From Rusavskia elegans (lineage: Eukaryota > Ascomycota > Lecanoromycetes > Teloschistales > Teloschistaceae): a DNA stretch of 64,000 nt. A program made the translations under genes and the position numbers. The DNA lies in contig SAUG01000052.1 of the NCBI GenBank assembly GCA_011316305.1, positions 496,001-560,000 of the forward strand, given 5' to 3'. The notes under the pieces were generated by a model. That model did not search any database. It was not told the DNA's origin and saw only the letters and a program-made list of their open reading frames with translations. Below, piece by piece: positions 1-11,252 of the stretch (the first letter of the stretch is position 1; every line of letters starts with the position of its first letter).

Positions 1-1630
1 GTTTTCACCACCAATGAGAACAAGTGTAATGAGAATGTCCCACTTTTTAGGGAAGCCATCGATCTTCGAGATGAAGCTGCTAGGTTGTTGGGCTACCCTA
101 ACCATGCTGCTTTCAAGGTAGAGGACAAGATGGCCAAGACGACAAAGACGGTGGATGATTTTCTGGGTGACCTGAGAGAGCGGCTAACTAAAGGGGGTGC
201 ATCGGAAAAGAAAACGCTCAATGAACTAAAGGAAAAAGACTTGAAGGATCGAGGTGAGGAAAAGACGATCGATGGGCACTATTTCCTCTGGGACAACCGC
301 TTCTACGACCGCTTGATGCTGGAAAGGGATTATTCCTTGGACCAGGAAAAGCTATCAGAGTACTTTCCGCTGCAAACGTCAATACGTGGGATGCTGCACA
401 TCTTCGAGCAGCTCTTCGGATTGGTCTTTGTAGAAATCGAAGGGTCCGATCGTTCTTCCATCGCCCCATCCGGCAAGGGTGAAGACATTGTCTGGCATCC
501 GGATGTCAAGCTCTACAGCGTCTGGGATGACGAGGGTGAGGGCAGTGATTTTGTGGGATATCTCTACCTGGACTTGCATCCCCGGGACGGGAAATACGGA
601 CATGCAGCCAACTTCAACCTCCAACCGGGCTTCATCGACGAGAAAGGAAATCGGCGCTATCCTGCCACGGCTTTGGTATGTAATTTTTCGAAGCCGACTC
701 CGAAAAAGCCCAGTCTTCTGAAGCATGATGAAGTCGTGACGCTTTTCCATGAATTAGGTCACGGCATCCACGATCTCGTTGCGAGGACAATCTACTCGCG
801 ATTCCACGGTACAAACACCGTCCGCGACTTTGTCGAAGCGCCTAGTCAAATGTTGGAGAATTGGTGCTGGACACCCAGTCAACTAAAAGCACTCAGCTGC
901 CATTATTCGTCATTATCGCCAGAGTATGAGAGCGCATGGAACGAGCATGCAAAAGGCGATAGTAAGCCTGATGCTAAGTTGCCAGACGAACTCATCGACA
1001 ACCTCATCAAAACAAAGCACGTCAATGACGCCTTGTTCAACCTACGTCAACTACACTTTGGCATCTTCGACATGACTGTTCATGGACCAGAGAGTCATGA
1101 GCAATTGCAGGGGTATGACATTCCGGAGCTGTATAACAGGCTAAGGAAAGAGATATCTGGTCTAGATGGGCCTGAGGATTTGGGCGAAGGCTACAAATGG
1201 GGTACGCTATGATTCAATCCTTCCTCTTATCTGACCAAAATTATTGATGCTGATCATCTATCAACCAGGCAACGGACACGCAACATTCGGTCATCTGATG
1301 GGAGGTTACGACGCCGGCTATTATGGCTATCTCAGGTACCCTTCCCCCTTCCATTCTCCCCAATCCTTCGACGGAGAGAAAACCTTTTATCAATTGTTTT
1401 CTTCCTAAATCAACCACCCATCTAACACCCACGACAGTTCCCAAGTCTACAGCGCCGACATGTTCCACACCGTCTTCGCCAAAGACCCCATGAACGCCCA
1501 AGAAGGCCGCCGCTATCGCCATACCGTGCTCGAGCGCGGCGGCAGCCAGGACGAGATGCAGACGCTCGAGGATTTCTTGGGCAGGAAACCGAGTACCGAG
1601 GCTTTTTACAGGGAATTGGGCCTTGCGTGA
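1..1630 (+). CDS. prd1: M3 family metallopeptidase (saccharolysin / thimet oligopeptidase), 5' end outside window
   Basis: Zinc oligopeptidase that cuts short peptides in the cytosol or mitochondrial intermembrane space (family knowledge). The frame is already open at base 1, so the start lies upstream. Exons are 1-1201, 1269-1335 and 1438-1630, with GT..AG introns of 67 and 102 nt, giving 486 visible residues of a family usually near 700. Visible landmarks are the zinc motif HELGH (748-762) followed about 25 residues later by FVEAPSQMLENW, which supplies the third ligand Glu, and the C-terminal substrate-binding block GHLMGGYDAGYYGYL, which is rebuilt only after removing the first intron. 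The call is secure. Without splicing the protein would lose this conserved block, so the apparent stop at 1210 is intronic. Confidence 0.93.
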
Positions 1631-3033
1631 TGCTGTTATCAATTTCCTCCCGTAGCGAAAGAAAAAGGGCGATGAGGGAAACGATTTGAAGAAAATGTCA
1701 CACGCATGGATGATATTATGGAGCCTTCCTTCCGTCAACAATATGAGTTGCTATTTCCTGTTTTGGCTGCTTACTGGGCAAAAACTTTTGTTTATGATAT
1801 CCACATCATGGTGGCTTTGTTTCGATATCTGCTTTAAATAGATGAGCGTGTTCGAATATTGAGTCCGTTTTATTTCCTCTTAGAATATCCGGCAATTTTC
1901 ATTGCGGTATGTATATCTATCTCCCGTGAACCGACTCGCTATCGCCACAGATTCAGATACAGACACATTGCACACAATCGCAAAACAACAGTCCAGGAAA
2001 CTTCTCGCTACCCAAGGCAATTTATATCCCCTGAATGCCGGTTTGGTGTAGCTTTTCTTCATCTTTCTGAATGTTAGGTTCTGCTCCGTGGGAAATACTA
2101 CTCGGAAGACTCTTTTCTTTCACACAACATCTGCTTCTCCGTATCGTGGTACGCTGCACCCATCCATCTCTCTCGATAGTCTGGACTCCTGTTTCTGAGA
2201 TGTTATATATGCTGTAAAGCAAGACTGGGTGGTGTGCTCGAGGTGGGGTTTTATTTACCTATGTACATGTCGAACTGCAACGTTTTTGAAAGGTTGTGTC
2301 TTACGGGGGTGTATGGATTTGTAGGGTGCGGATGGATGGGATGTATGATGGTTACATCGTATGGGTGGATATGTGAAACTAATTGTATCATTAATTCTTA
2401 CACATTGCTGTGGAGCAGGTAATCCAAGCTGGGGCGAAGATTTATTATATACCCCCAATGTATATACATCTTTCGATCATCCCCTTTCCCTTCTTATGTT
2501 CCCTCTCCTCTCTATAACTCATTTGCAGCGACAAGAGACTTTAACATAAGGAATTCACATCGTCAAGTTCAACAGGAAGTCCAATCTTCTGGTCTCGGGG
2601 GCCGTTGTTCCTAGTGTAAATAAATATATACATACCTATCTGTCTATCTACTCATTTATCCATCCATCCACGCATGATCCGCCTTACATTTCCATCGTAC
2701 CATCCGCTGCGTTCAAACAAAAAGAAGAGCAAGAAGATGAAGATTCCCCCTTTCCCCATGACGTATGACTGGAAATTTATAATGAGTGGCACGAATCAAA
2801 GTCGCTAATCTCTATCTGATGTCGTTTGACTACTTATTAACGCCGTACTCAAGCGCGTTGATTCGCCTTTCTCCTTACTCATTTACTCCCCTTTCCTCCC
2901 TAGACTTGTAAGTGGAGTAGCGGATGGATGGCCATCATTCCATTGCCCCTATATAATTGGAAGAAAACGCCATACGCTATGCAAGTAATTTCTCGGTATC
3001 CCATGCTCTTCGACCATACCTACGGTTGTTCAT
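1631..3033. other. Intergenic region between convergent genes
   Basis: This holds the 3' flanks of the peptidase (+) and the ABC transporter (-). It contains T-rich and pyrimidine-rich stretches and a short imperfect tetranucleotide run (CTAT/ATCC type) near 2635-2670. I found no coding exon or RNA gene. Confidence 0.6.
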
Positions 3034-5550
3034 TCAACTCTCCTTCAACCCCGGCTCCACCTTCTCCAACACCTTCTCCGCACTCCCCTGCTTCTCGCCC
3101 CTTACATCTTGCTGTCCCACGATAGCACCTTCACCCTCCTCGACATCATGCATCAACTCCTCTCCCTCCTTCACCCCCGGCTCAGTTTGTACCTGCTGCT
3201 GCTGCTGCTGTTGTTGCGGCATATCGCTCCCACTCATCTGCCACTCCATCAATTTGGTGAAAGCTCCGTCCGGGTTGTTGCTCAAATCGTGATAACTGCC
3301 CTGCTCGGCGACTTTCCCGTCGGACGAGAGTACAATGATGGTGTCGGAGCGTTTGATGGTTGAGAGGCGGTGCGCGATGCTGATGGTGGTATTGTTTCCG
3401 GCCAAGAGGGCGCCGAGGGCACTATTGACTAGGGTTTCGGATTCAGCGTCTAGGGCCGATGTTGCTGTGTCTTGCCGTTAGTAGCTGCAATAGATAGGAG
3501 AAGTGCGGAAGGACAGAGAGGGAGAGAAAGATGTACCTTCGTCGAGGATGAGGATATCCGGGTTCTTGACGAGAGCTCTGGCGATTGCTATTCTCTGCTT
3601 CTGGCCACCTGAAAGCTGCGCACCGCGAGCACCGACAAAGGTATTAAGGCCATCGGGGAAATCCTCGATGAATCTACAATTTGCCTTGCGTGCGGCGGCA
3701 TTGATCTCGCCTTGGCTTGCTTTGGGTTTGCCGTAGGAAATATTTTCGGCGATCGTACCAGAAAAGAGAACGGGTTCTTGAGCTACCAGACCGATCTTCC
3801 TGCGCAAGGATTTCACGTTCATCGTGGAGATATCGACCCCGTCGATTTTGATAGTGCCTTGCGTTGGCGTATAAAAACGAAGCATCAGTGAAGCTATAGT
3901 GGATTTCCCGCCACCAGACGGACCAACGATGGCCACGTTCGTACCTTGTGGGATCTCAAAATTGAGACCATTGAAGATGTTGACGGCGGGCCGGGTGGGA
4001 TAGGCGAATGAGAGGTTTTCGAAGCGGATGGGGCCTCGAGCGGATTTGACGGGATTGCCCACAGTGGGAGAAATTGTAGGATGGCGGTCTTGGAGTTCAA
4101 ACAGTCGACTCGCTGCTCCGACGCCTTTCATAAGCTCGGAATAAAAACTCGAAAGGCCGAACAAGCTGGACCCGGCGAAGACTGTATACATGAGGAAGGA
4201 AGAAAGCTCGCCGATGGTGATGGCTCCTGATTTGACCATACCACCACCGACCCATAGAATGGCGATGATCGTCATGTTGCCCATAAGACCAGTCTAACAA
4301 TCATTAGCAATCGTCTCAGGCCGCCTATGCTGTCAACCTACGGTGCTGAAGAAGGTTGCACTAATCCAGGCCTCCCGTTTCCCAAGATCGAATATCTTCC
4401 GGACTTGCTTGTTGTATCTGTTCACCTCAAGTATCTCTCCAGCAAAGGCCTGGCTGGTTCTGACATTCCCCAACCTCTCTTCCGCGATCTTGGTCAATGT
4501 GCCCAAGTTCTTTTGGATCTTTCGACTCAAGTTCCTAATGACTCTGCCGTAGAAGAAAGCTCCTATGGCGACTGGTGGGAACATGAGGGCCAATATACTG
4601 GTGAGCTTGAGGCTAACATATGCCATGAGTCCTAAACCGGCCCCACCACTGACCAGGGATCGTAGTCCATCGGACAAATTTTGCGTGATGCTCTTGCCGA
4701 CAATGATTGTATCGGAGCTCAACCGTGATATAAGATCACCCGTGCGGTTTGCGTCGAAGAACTCGGCGTTCTGCACGAATGTGCGCCTAAAAAGCTGCGA
4801 GCGTAGCCGTGTCACGATTCTTTCTCCCACAATGCGGAGGATGATGATGCGACCGTAGTTCGCGGCAGCTCCAAGAGCCAACACTCCTCCAAGTGCGATA
4901 TAAAAAGTCGTCAGATCCAGTCCAAACAGTTGCTCGCTGCCCGTCTCTGGCTTTGTAGCAATATCCATGATCTTCCCTATGGAAAAGGGGATGGACATGG
5001 AGATACCCGAAGACACCAGGAGAAAAATGAAAGCCACACTCAGAACCTTGGCCTCTGGCCTTGCAATCTTGATGAGTCTCCATATCTCCTGGAAGCCTGC
5101 TTTTTGCCCTTGCGGTCTTCCCTCCTTGGACAAGCGAGCACTCAGGTTGACTTGGGCTGCTTGAGACGCTTTTTCTGACTTCCCAAAGCTTCTCTCCTGC
5201 TCAGGCTCCAACGCAAGCTCTGCATCAGGATCGTCATCTTCTTTGGTCTGCGTGCTTGTATTCTTCGTAGCTGGAACGGAGGATTCGCGGGTTCTTGCGT
5301 TTTGTGAGAAACACCGATGGACGGCGGGATGACTGGAGATCGAGATCCCCCGGAGAGTGGTACATCTTGGTATGTTGACGTTGTACGGAGAGGGGAATAA
5401 TTGGCAAGGATTATTAATTGTCGAGAATGGGCGAAGGCTGGTGGTAAGCTTTGGGAGAAGTTGGTTCAGCTCCTTGGTAGGTGGTTTTTGCGCCAGATGC
5501 TGGGAGGTAGAGCGGCATAGTTGCTGAGCCAGCAGCTTGGAGCTGCGCAT
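3034..5550 (-). CDS. Mitochondrial ABC half-transporter, MDL1/MDL2 (ABCB10-like) type
   Basis: Three exons, 5550-4342, 4293-3537 and 3464-3034, with introns of 48 and 72 nt, encode 798 residues. The N-terminus is rich in Arg, Ser and Leu, as a mitochondrial presequence would be. A six-helix ABC membrane domain follows (about residues 170-470). The nucleotide-binding domain carries Walker A GPSGGGKST (about 527), Q-loop AQEPVLFSGT, signature LSGGQKQR (about 630), Walker B with DEATSALDAES, which is rebuilt across the second intron, and the H-loop in AHRLST. Known relatives sit in the inner mitochondrial membrane and form homodimers that export peptides or other solutes. MDL1 and MDL2 cannot be told apart here. 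The C-terminal tail after the ATPase core has an eight-Gln run and an acidic stretch. Confidence 0.92.
3193..3216 (-). repeat. CAG/CAA trinucleotide run encoding eight Gln
   Basis: Pure in-frame CTG/TTG triplets on the plus strand encode a polyglutamine run in the C-terminal tail of the ABC transporter, after the catalytic core. Such runs often vary in length between strains. Confidence 0.85.
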
Positions 5551-5965
5551 TGTACTTCTTCACCGGTATCCAGTCGACCTCATCTTGCCAGACCGGAATC
5601 CCATCTGGCGGCCCCTGGGACCAGAAGGCATCAACATCAAAAATCGCGAATGTACCTGAAGCTAGCGGGGATCCACTCGTCATTGCATCTCTGCGCTATA
5701 TTTGATAATCCCTGCATATGTGACGGCCCAGACACATGTTCGAGTATAATTCATTATTAAAAGAGGAGCTACTGCTATGCCTACACGAAACATTTCTATT
5801 ATATGGTTGCTTGGGAACGGGGTTGCATTGCTAATCGGACGACGCTCGGTCGACAGATAGGGTATCTCTAGAGCTAATAAGCAAAAGCACCGCGGTACTA
5901 TACATATCCCCCGCTTCATGAACCGTGATAAAACAACAATGCTTATGTACAGAGTGGAGTATTCT

Positions 5966-7759
5966 TCATGACCCGTAAGCGGGTGGAGGTATCTCCGCCA
6001 TTCCATCGCTGCCTCTGTCCCAGAACCCATTGTTCGCGGCTTTCTCTTCGTTGACCCTTCTCGCGATCTCTCCTGCCATCTTCATCATCCATGCTTGCTC
6101 GAGGATGCCCCCCGTTGGTGATTCAAGATACTGGAATGGGTTGATGCTGGACGTTTGTGACGCTTGAATTGGTGACTGGGGTTGCGCTTTTTCCGGACGT
6201 GGAGTAGGTGAGTGATAAGTATGGCTTGTTCGTAGTCTGGGCCTTCTTGAGGGAGATGATGGCTGGTCTTTGGGTGTCCAATCTTTGAATGGTTTGGGTG
6301 TCAAGTCATCAGACTGCTCAATTAATGTGTTCCGTGGTGTCACGCGTCTACCAAGCGTGGGCACATTATCATCAAGCAAGGCCTGTTCTCTTGACGCTGG
6401 TTTCCTTGGCGGAGATTGCGGAGGAGTCACCATCTCGCCTTCCCGCTCTTGAGACGACCAAGGTGCACCATACTCAGATCGAGCAGAGGATGTTGTACCG
6501 GATATGGTACTTCCTTCGTCGGTTACGCTTTGCCCGTCTTCGCCGCCAGCTGCCTTCTTCCTTAGATTCACCACCCTATGCTTTTTCCTTCTTCCGTTGT
6601 TGGATTTGGAAGATTTGTTCCCTCCAAGACCGAACCCCGTGGCTGTGGACCCAAAACTCGAAAGGTTTGGCCTTACTGAGGACGGCCTTTCTTGGTTGTC
6701 CGAGAACGTGTACGTGTGGCTTGTTGTTCCTGCCCAAGAGTGGGCCCTGGAAATAGCTGGGGGAATGGGTCTGGCGGATGAAGCATGTAATTCTCCTCTT
6801 TCGCTGGGTCCCGTCCAAGCTCGAAACACAGCGTCTCGGATTCCCGGAGTAAAAAGTGACAACGTTCTGTGTGAATCGGTCAAAGCAGCCAGGCGGAGGA
6901 GGTTCTTCTGCGAGAAAAGAGAATGATGCTCATAGTTGGAGTCTAGAGACAAGGAGGCGATCTGAGAAGCGTCGAGGAAATTGCCTGATACGTCGATCGG
7001 GTCTTGAGGTGGACTTGCTAAGGGATCAACCGGCTGCTCATCAGATATGGGGATCGGAGACTGGCGAGCGATTTCCTCATCTTCCTTTGTACGGTATTCA
7101 GGGACCCACAAACGCAGAGATAAGCGATGTATAATGGCTGGGACTTCGTCCATGAGCAGCGTCCGTAATTGTCCTTCAATCTCTTTTTGCAAATATTCCC
7201 GCACGAACGGTATAGCGTCAAAAGTGGACGATACTTTGAGCGACTCGAGAGGATCATTGCGGAAAACCAGGGTGAGACCTTTCTGTCTTGAGAAGACTAG
7301 GATGATGAAAGCCGAGAGCTTGATCTCTGACAATGTAATCTGTAGTGGGATCGTGAGGCCGGAGGAGGCAGCCAGAGGTTGTGGAGACGTGAATGACGGC
7401 CGCGTATATAGGTAGGTATTGAGCGGGTTGGCCTATGGCTCCATGTCAGAATTATATCCACACGCGTTCCATTTGCTTGGAAGAAGACATACCTGCACCC
7501 TCGTCTTTAAAGTGAGATAAGCATCGCCCGTATAACACATCTTGAAGATGCCCCGAAAGCGGTCTTCTGCAAGATCTCCTATCTCAAGAATCTCCAGATC
7601 GGGAGGCACTGAACCGAGGTTGAGCTCATTGACAATGATGTCGTCGACGATGATCGGTGGTTTAGGGTATTTGTTTAGAGCCGTTGTGAGAAGCTCTTGG
7701 GCCCGCGGGTAGAAGGAGGCATCGGCGGTCAACGGTGACCAGTTGAAGTTGAACGCCAT
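5966..7759 (-). CDS. mdm34: ERMES complex subunit Mdm34 (mitochondrial distribution and morphology)
   Basis: Two exons, 7759-7493 and 7432-5966 (60-nt intron), encode 577 residues. The N-terminus starts [10 protein letters not shown] and contains [14 protein letters not shown] and [14 protein letters not shown]. This is the SMP lipid-binding domain of Mdm34, about the first 195 residues. The intron falls between KTRVQ and ANPLNTYL, which restores the conserved domain. The rest is a basic, Ser/Pro-rich, probably disordered region including [11 protein letters not shown]. Family role: the outer-membrane part of the ER-mitochondria tether that moves phospholipids. The length is normal for filamentous fungi. 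Confidence 0.95.
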
Positions 7760-8186
7760 GGCCCCGTCTTACGGTTCGCGAGGCCAGTACAGTGGGGCTG
7801 GCATGTATCTGAGGGTGTGAAGCAAGATACTGTAGATGGTTGATAGGAAAAAAGTACAAACATCAGCATGGAAAGATTCCGCTTGGCCGGCCAGAAAAAC
7901 GTCGGTCGCTGACTAATCCGTAGAACCGTCGCTGGAAGTCACATTCGGAAGGTCAGACGACAATTCGACAGTCTAGAAAGGAGAATCACTGCTTCAATTG
8001 GACGAGGTTCATATAGCTCCTCATTCAATAGATCCGGATACTGGAAGTACGGTGTTGATGGTTGAGGATTCGATTTCTGGAGCTTGGGTCTGCATCAGAA
8101 TGTCTCCCCGTAGTATTGCAAGCTTTCGTACAATTCGTCCTTCTATATCTGCTGCATTGCATGACACACACACAATAATCAGGCTA
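7760..8186. other. Intergenic: mdm34 upstream region and 3' flank of the next gene
   Basis: About 430 bp without a coding signal. It must contain the mdm34 promoter. I see no TATA box or other element clear enough to name. Confidence 0.5.
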
Positions 8187-9101
8187 CTATATCTTCGATC
8201 CATTCAACCCGTTTCTTCGCTGCCAGTCGTACCGTACCCTTTTTCTTGGATCGAGAAGCACCTCGGCAGCACCTCCGACCTCCTTGGCCCAATCGTCGAT
8301 TGCTTGAAGCTCAGGATTTGACATATCCATCCTTTTTAGCTTGTCTGGGTGGCAGTCGATCCGTCTCTTCTTTGCTGCTTTCTCGATGTCTTGCGGAGAA
8401 CTGCAGGGATTCACCCCCAAAACCGCATACAGATCCATGGCCGCCGGAGAAGTTTCGGGATTGATTGGTGGCTTGGGCGGTGGTTTTGGTGACGCTTTCG
8501 GTGGTGGTTTGGTTGATGCTTTCGGCGGCGTCTTCGGTGGTGCTTTGGCTGTCGGTGGTGTCCGTTCATTGTCGCGGTAGCTCCAGCCGTGGTTCCAGTA
8601 TCTATGGGCCCCCAACCCATATGCTGTGAGGTCGCGTAATCCGCAGATCCCACACTCGTATCGGGGGATCTCCGTGCGTCTGTCTACTGGATGACACTCG
8701 TGTCTTAAAAGCTCCTCAAAACTGTCGTAATTAGTGCAGCAGTCTTTGCACAATGTTGTCGCATGCTGCCACGACCCTCGGTGATGTGCCTCCACCGCTT
8801 CCCTGCAACAGAAGTCTATGTGAGGACATGTTGCGCACTTAAAGGACCCCGTCATGTCATGGTGGCGTTTGTCTGCTGGAGTCTCAAACGTCTTCTTGCA
8901 AAAGGTGCAAACCATGTGTTCGTGGTATAATTCCATGTGCAGATATAGCTCGTCATTCGTGAAGCAGGACGATCTTGCGAACATGCAGTCTGAGCATGGG
9001 CACCTGCGACGGCTGGATGATGTGTGTTCGGTCAATTTCCTTTCGTTTGAAAATTCTTGGCTGCAGGTTGTACAACGCAAGATTTTTGGGATAGGAGCCA
9101 T
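8187..9101 (-). CDS. Zinc-finger protein with C-terminal J domain (unusual domain order)
   Basis: A single 304-residue open frame. Residues 10-170 hold several Cys/His pairs of C2H2 spacing (CTTC, CSDC, CTFCKKTF, CATC, CKDC, CGIC). Residues 181-217 are a low-complexity linker of repeated PPK/SPK/TKP units. Residues 222-295 form a J domain: DLYAVLGV, then the HPD tripeptide (251-253) needed to stimulate Hsp70 ATPase, then a C-terminal YDW segment. In the well-known zinc-finger J proteins (Jjj1/DNAJC21) the J domain comes first; here it is last. Inference: an Hsp70 co-chaperone tethered to RNA or protein through the fingers. I do not know a named orthologue. Confidence 0.8.
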   Translation of the reverse strand: MAPIPKILRCTTCSQEFSNERKLTEHTSSSRRRCPCSDCMFARSSCFTNDELYLHMELYHEHMVCTFCKKTFETPADKRHHDMTGSFKCATCPHIDFCCREAVEAHHRGSWQHATTLCKDCCTNYDSFEELLRHECHPVDRRTEIPRYECGICGLRDLTAYGLGAHRYWNHGWSYRDNERTPPTAKAPPKTPPKASTKPPPKASPKPPPKPPINPETSPAAMDLYAVLGVNPCSSPQDIEKAAKKRRIDCHPDKLKRMDMSNPELQAIDDWAKEVGGAAEVLLDPRKRVRYDWQRRNGLNGSKI

Positions 9102-9566
9102 GGCTGCTGGCTATAATCTGTACTTGGGGTTCGAGGGTGAACTGGATGCCGATTCGTACTGCCCTTTGCCGCGATCAAAATATGTCCATCTTTGGGGGTC
9201 GTTCAGCCCTTACCTTTCTTGATCAATATCAGGAGGGTGCTGTGTAGAAACAGGGAGCGTCGTATTTTCCAAACCCAACTGATTCTTCAGCCGTTGTATT
9301 GGCGAACAATGTCGCTGATCGCGTAGTGTAGTAGGCACATGGAAGCAACGCTCTTAAAGCGGGCGACCGCGATAAACATAATGAGCGAGTTCCCAATCCG
9401 AAATATCGAAGGAAAGACTGGAAACCCGCTCATTATGACGCTAGTAAACCCACCGGAGGCGCTTCGCCGAACCAACATTGGAAGACCAAGGGCCAAGTCA
9501 GGAGTCGAGATCTACAATTTTTCTCGAGAAGATCGGTACGAGGGTAGTGGTTTTGACGCTTAATGA
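9102..9566. other. Intergenic region
   Basis: The stretch lies between the start of the zinc-finger/J gene and the stop of the nucleoside transporter, both on the minus strand. I see no coding exon or RNA gene. Confidence 0.5.
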
Positions 9567-11000
9567 TCAGGCGGCGAGAAAGCTCATCAGACTCCCAATG
9601 GTCAACCCTCCTACAAGCATGAGGCCCATGAAGCCGCCAGCCGCCTCTCGTTCTTCCTTTTCAACCCATTCGCCGGCTCCCATCATGCATGACGACCCGA
9701 TGTAGCCATTTGTCAGACCGAACAGGAACTGCACTACGACCAAATAGAACGCGTCGCTACTGATTGCTGCTCCTCGACCTCGCACATTGCAAAGAAGATA
9801 CAAAGGGATGAAGACCAATCGGAGCGCAGATAGCAAGAATAATGTTCGCGGCCAGTGTACGAGTGTGAGTTGGGGAATACCAGTCAACAGCCTACCAATC
9901 AAGTCGCCCGTGTTCCACAACAAAAAGGCCAAAGGGATGAAGCATGACGGCTGGAAGAGTCTTGGGGCGGTGTCTTGAGGCCGGACACTGAGGATCTGCT
10001 GGGTAAAGATGGGAAAGAACATTGTGACTGCGTAGCACAAGATCACAGCCATAGACAAGTACCGTAATTTCTTGAACAATGTCCACAGCCCGACAACCTT
10101 TCTCTCTGCGTGTTCCTCTTCTTGAGCAATGTCGAGACCCTCGGCTGTCTCGACTGCATTGCGACCAGGTTTTTGACTTCTCGCAAGATAGAGAAAAGCT
10201 ACAAGAGTGACCACTGATACAGCTGTAGCGGTCAGAAAGTAAGCGAATGCTGATTTCGAACTTTCTTGAGCCGCGGCGGATTCCGGTGCATCCCGCTCTG
10301 GTACGGACAGCACTGAAACAATCTGGGCAATGCAGGGCAGCACGCCGGCGATGGCTTGTCCGGTCATGATCGCTTGAGTATACTCCGGAACACCGAATCC
10401 AGAGGCGTACGCAAAAACGCCATTCTGACAAAGGCCCGTTGCCAAACTAGCCGTAAAGACCATGACCATCAAAAACCCAAAGTAACCTTGTTCACTAATG
10501 GATCGAAACAGAGTGGTGGACATGGCCAAGAGGGTGAAACCGACGATGTTCAGGCATAGTGAGACTATGATCCGCTGCGTGTACGATGCTGAGCGTTGGA
10601 GGCGGCTCAGAAGCGTTACGGAAGCCAGGTTCGTGATGGTGGAAATGGATATGATATACGCCGGGAAGTGCGAGAGTAGGTAAGGTGAGGACGAGAAACG
10701 TCGCTGGAAATACGGAGAAGCAGCTAGGAACATGTTCCTGAATGTATGGATTAGCTGATTGCAGGTGCTCGCTGGGAGTGTCGGAGTTCACCAGGCCCAA
10801 AGCATAGACACGCCGAGCAGAAGAAAGATGGCATAGTTAAGCCAGGAAGAATTTGGAGGATTTGCATAGGCTGGACTCGACTCATCGCCATCGTGCCCGT
10901 TTGCTTCGGTATTTAGAGGATTGTAGGAAGAGGACCGTGGTCGCCGGCCCTTAAGAGCCTTTCGCACTCTATCCATGGTCTGAATTGATGGGAAGGACAA
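9567..11000 (-). CDS. Equilibrative nucleoside transporter (SLC29/ENT family, Fun26-like)
   Basis: Two exons, 11000-10792 and 10737-9567 (54-nt intron), encode 459 residues. The intron splits MLWAW and NMFLAASPYF, which together form the first transmembrane segment and the ENT signature. The N-terminal 55 residues are hydrophilic and basic. About eleven hydrophobic segments follow, with a long charged cytoplasmic loop after the sixth, as ENT proteins have. Fungal members lie in the vacuolar membrane and move nucleosides and nucleobases (family knowledge). The start could also be the second Met, eight codons on. Confidence 0.88.
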
Positions 11001-11252
11001 GAGAAGCTCTGGTGATCATTGCTAATGGCTCATCGAAGACGCTCCTGGGAGCCTAGTCTTGTGACAAATGCCGTTGCCTGTCATAATCATCATCCACACC
11101 AACGGGTAAGGGCGCGTGTTGTCTATCAACGCCAAGCCACTAGCAGAACGTTTTCGTCCCATGCCACTCTGCTCCAATTCCTCGATTGTCAAGTATATTA
11201 TTATTTTCAATCCAGTGTTGTCCTGCGATGTCGCTGTACTCCGAAATTCCGT

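Noticed and set aside
6270..6926. Plus-strand open frames of up to 155 codons across mdm34
   Set aside because: They are shadows of the confident mdm34 coding exon.
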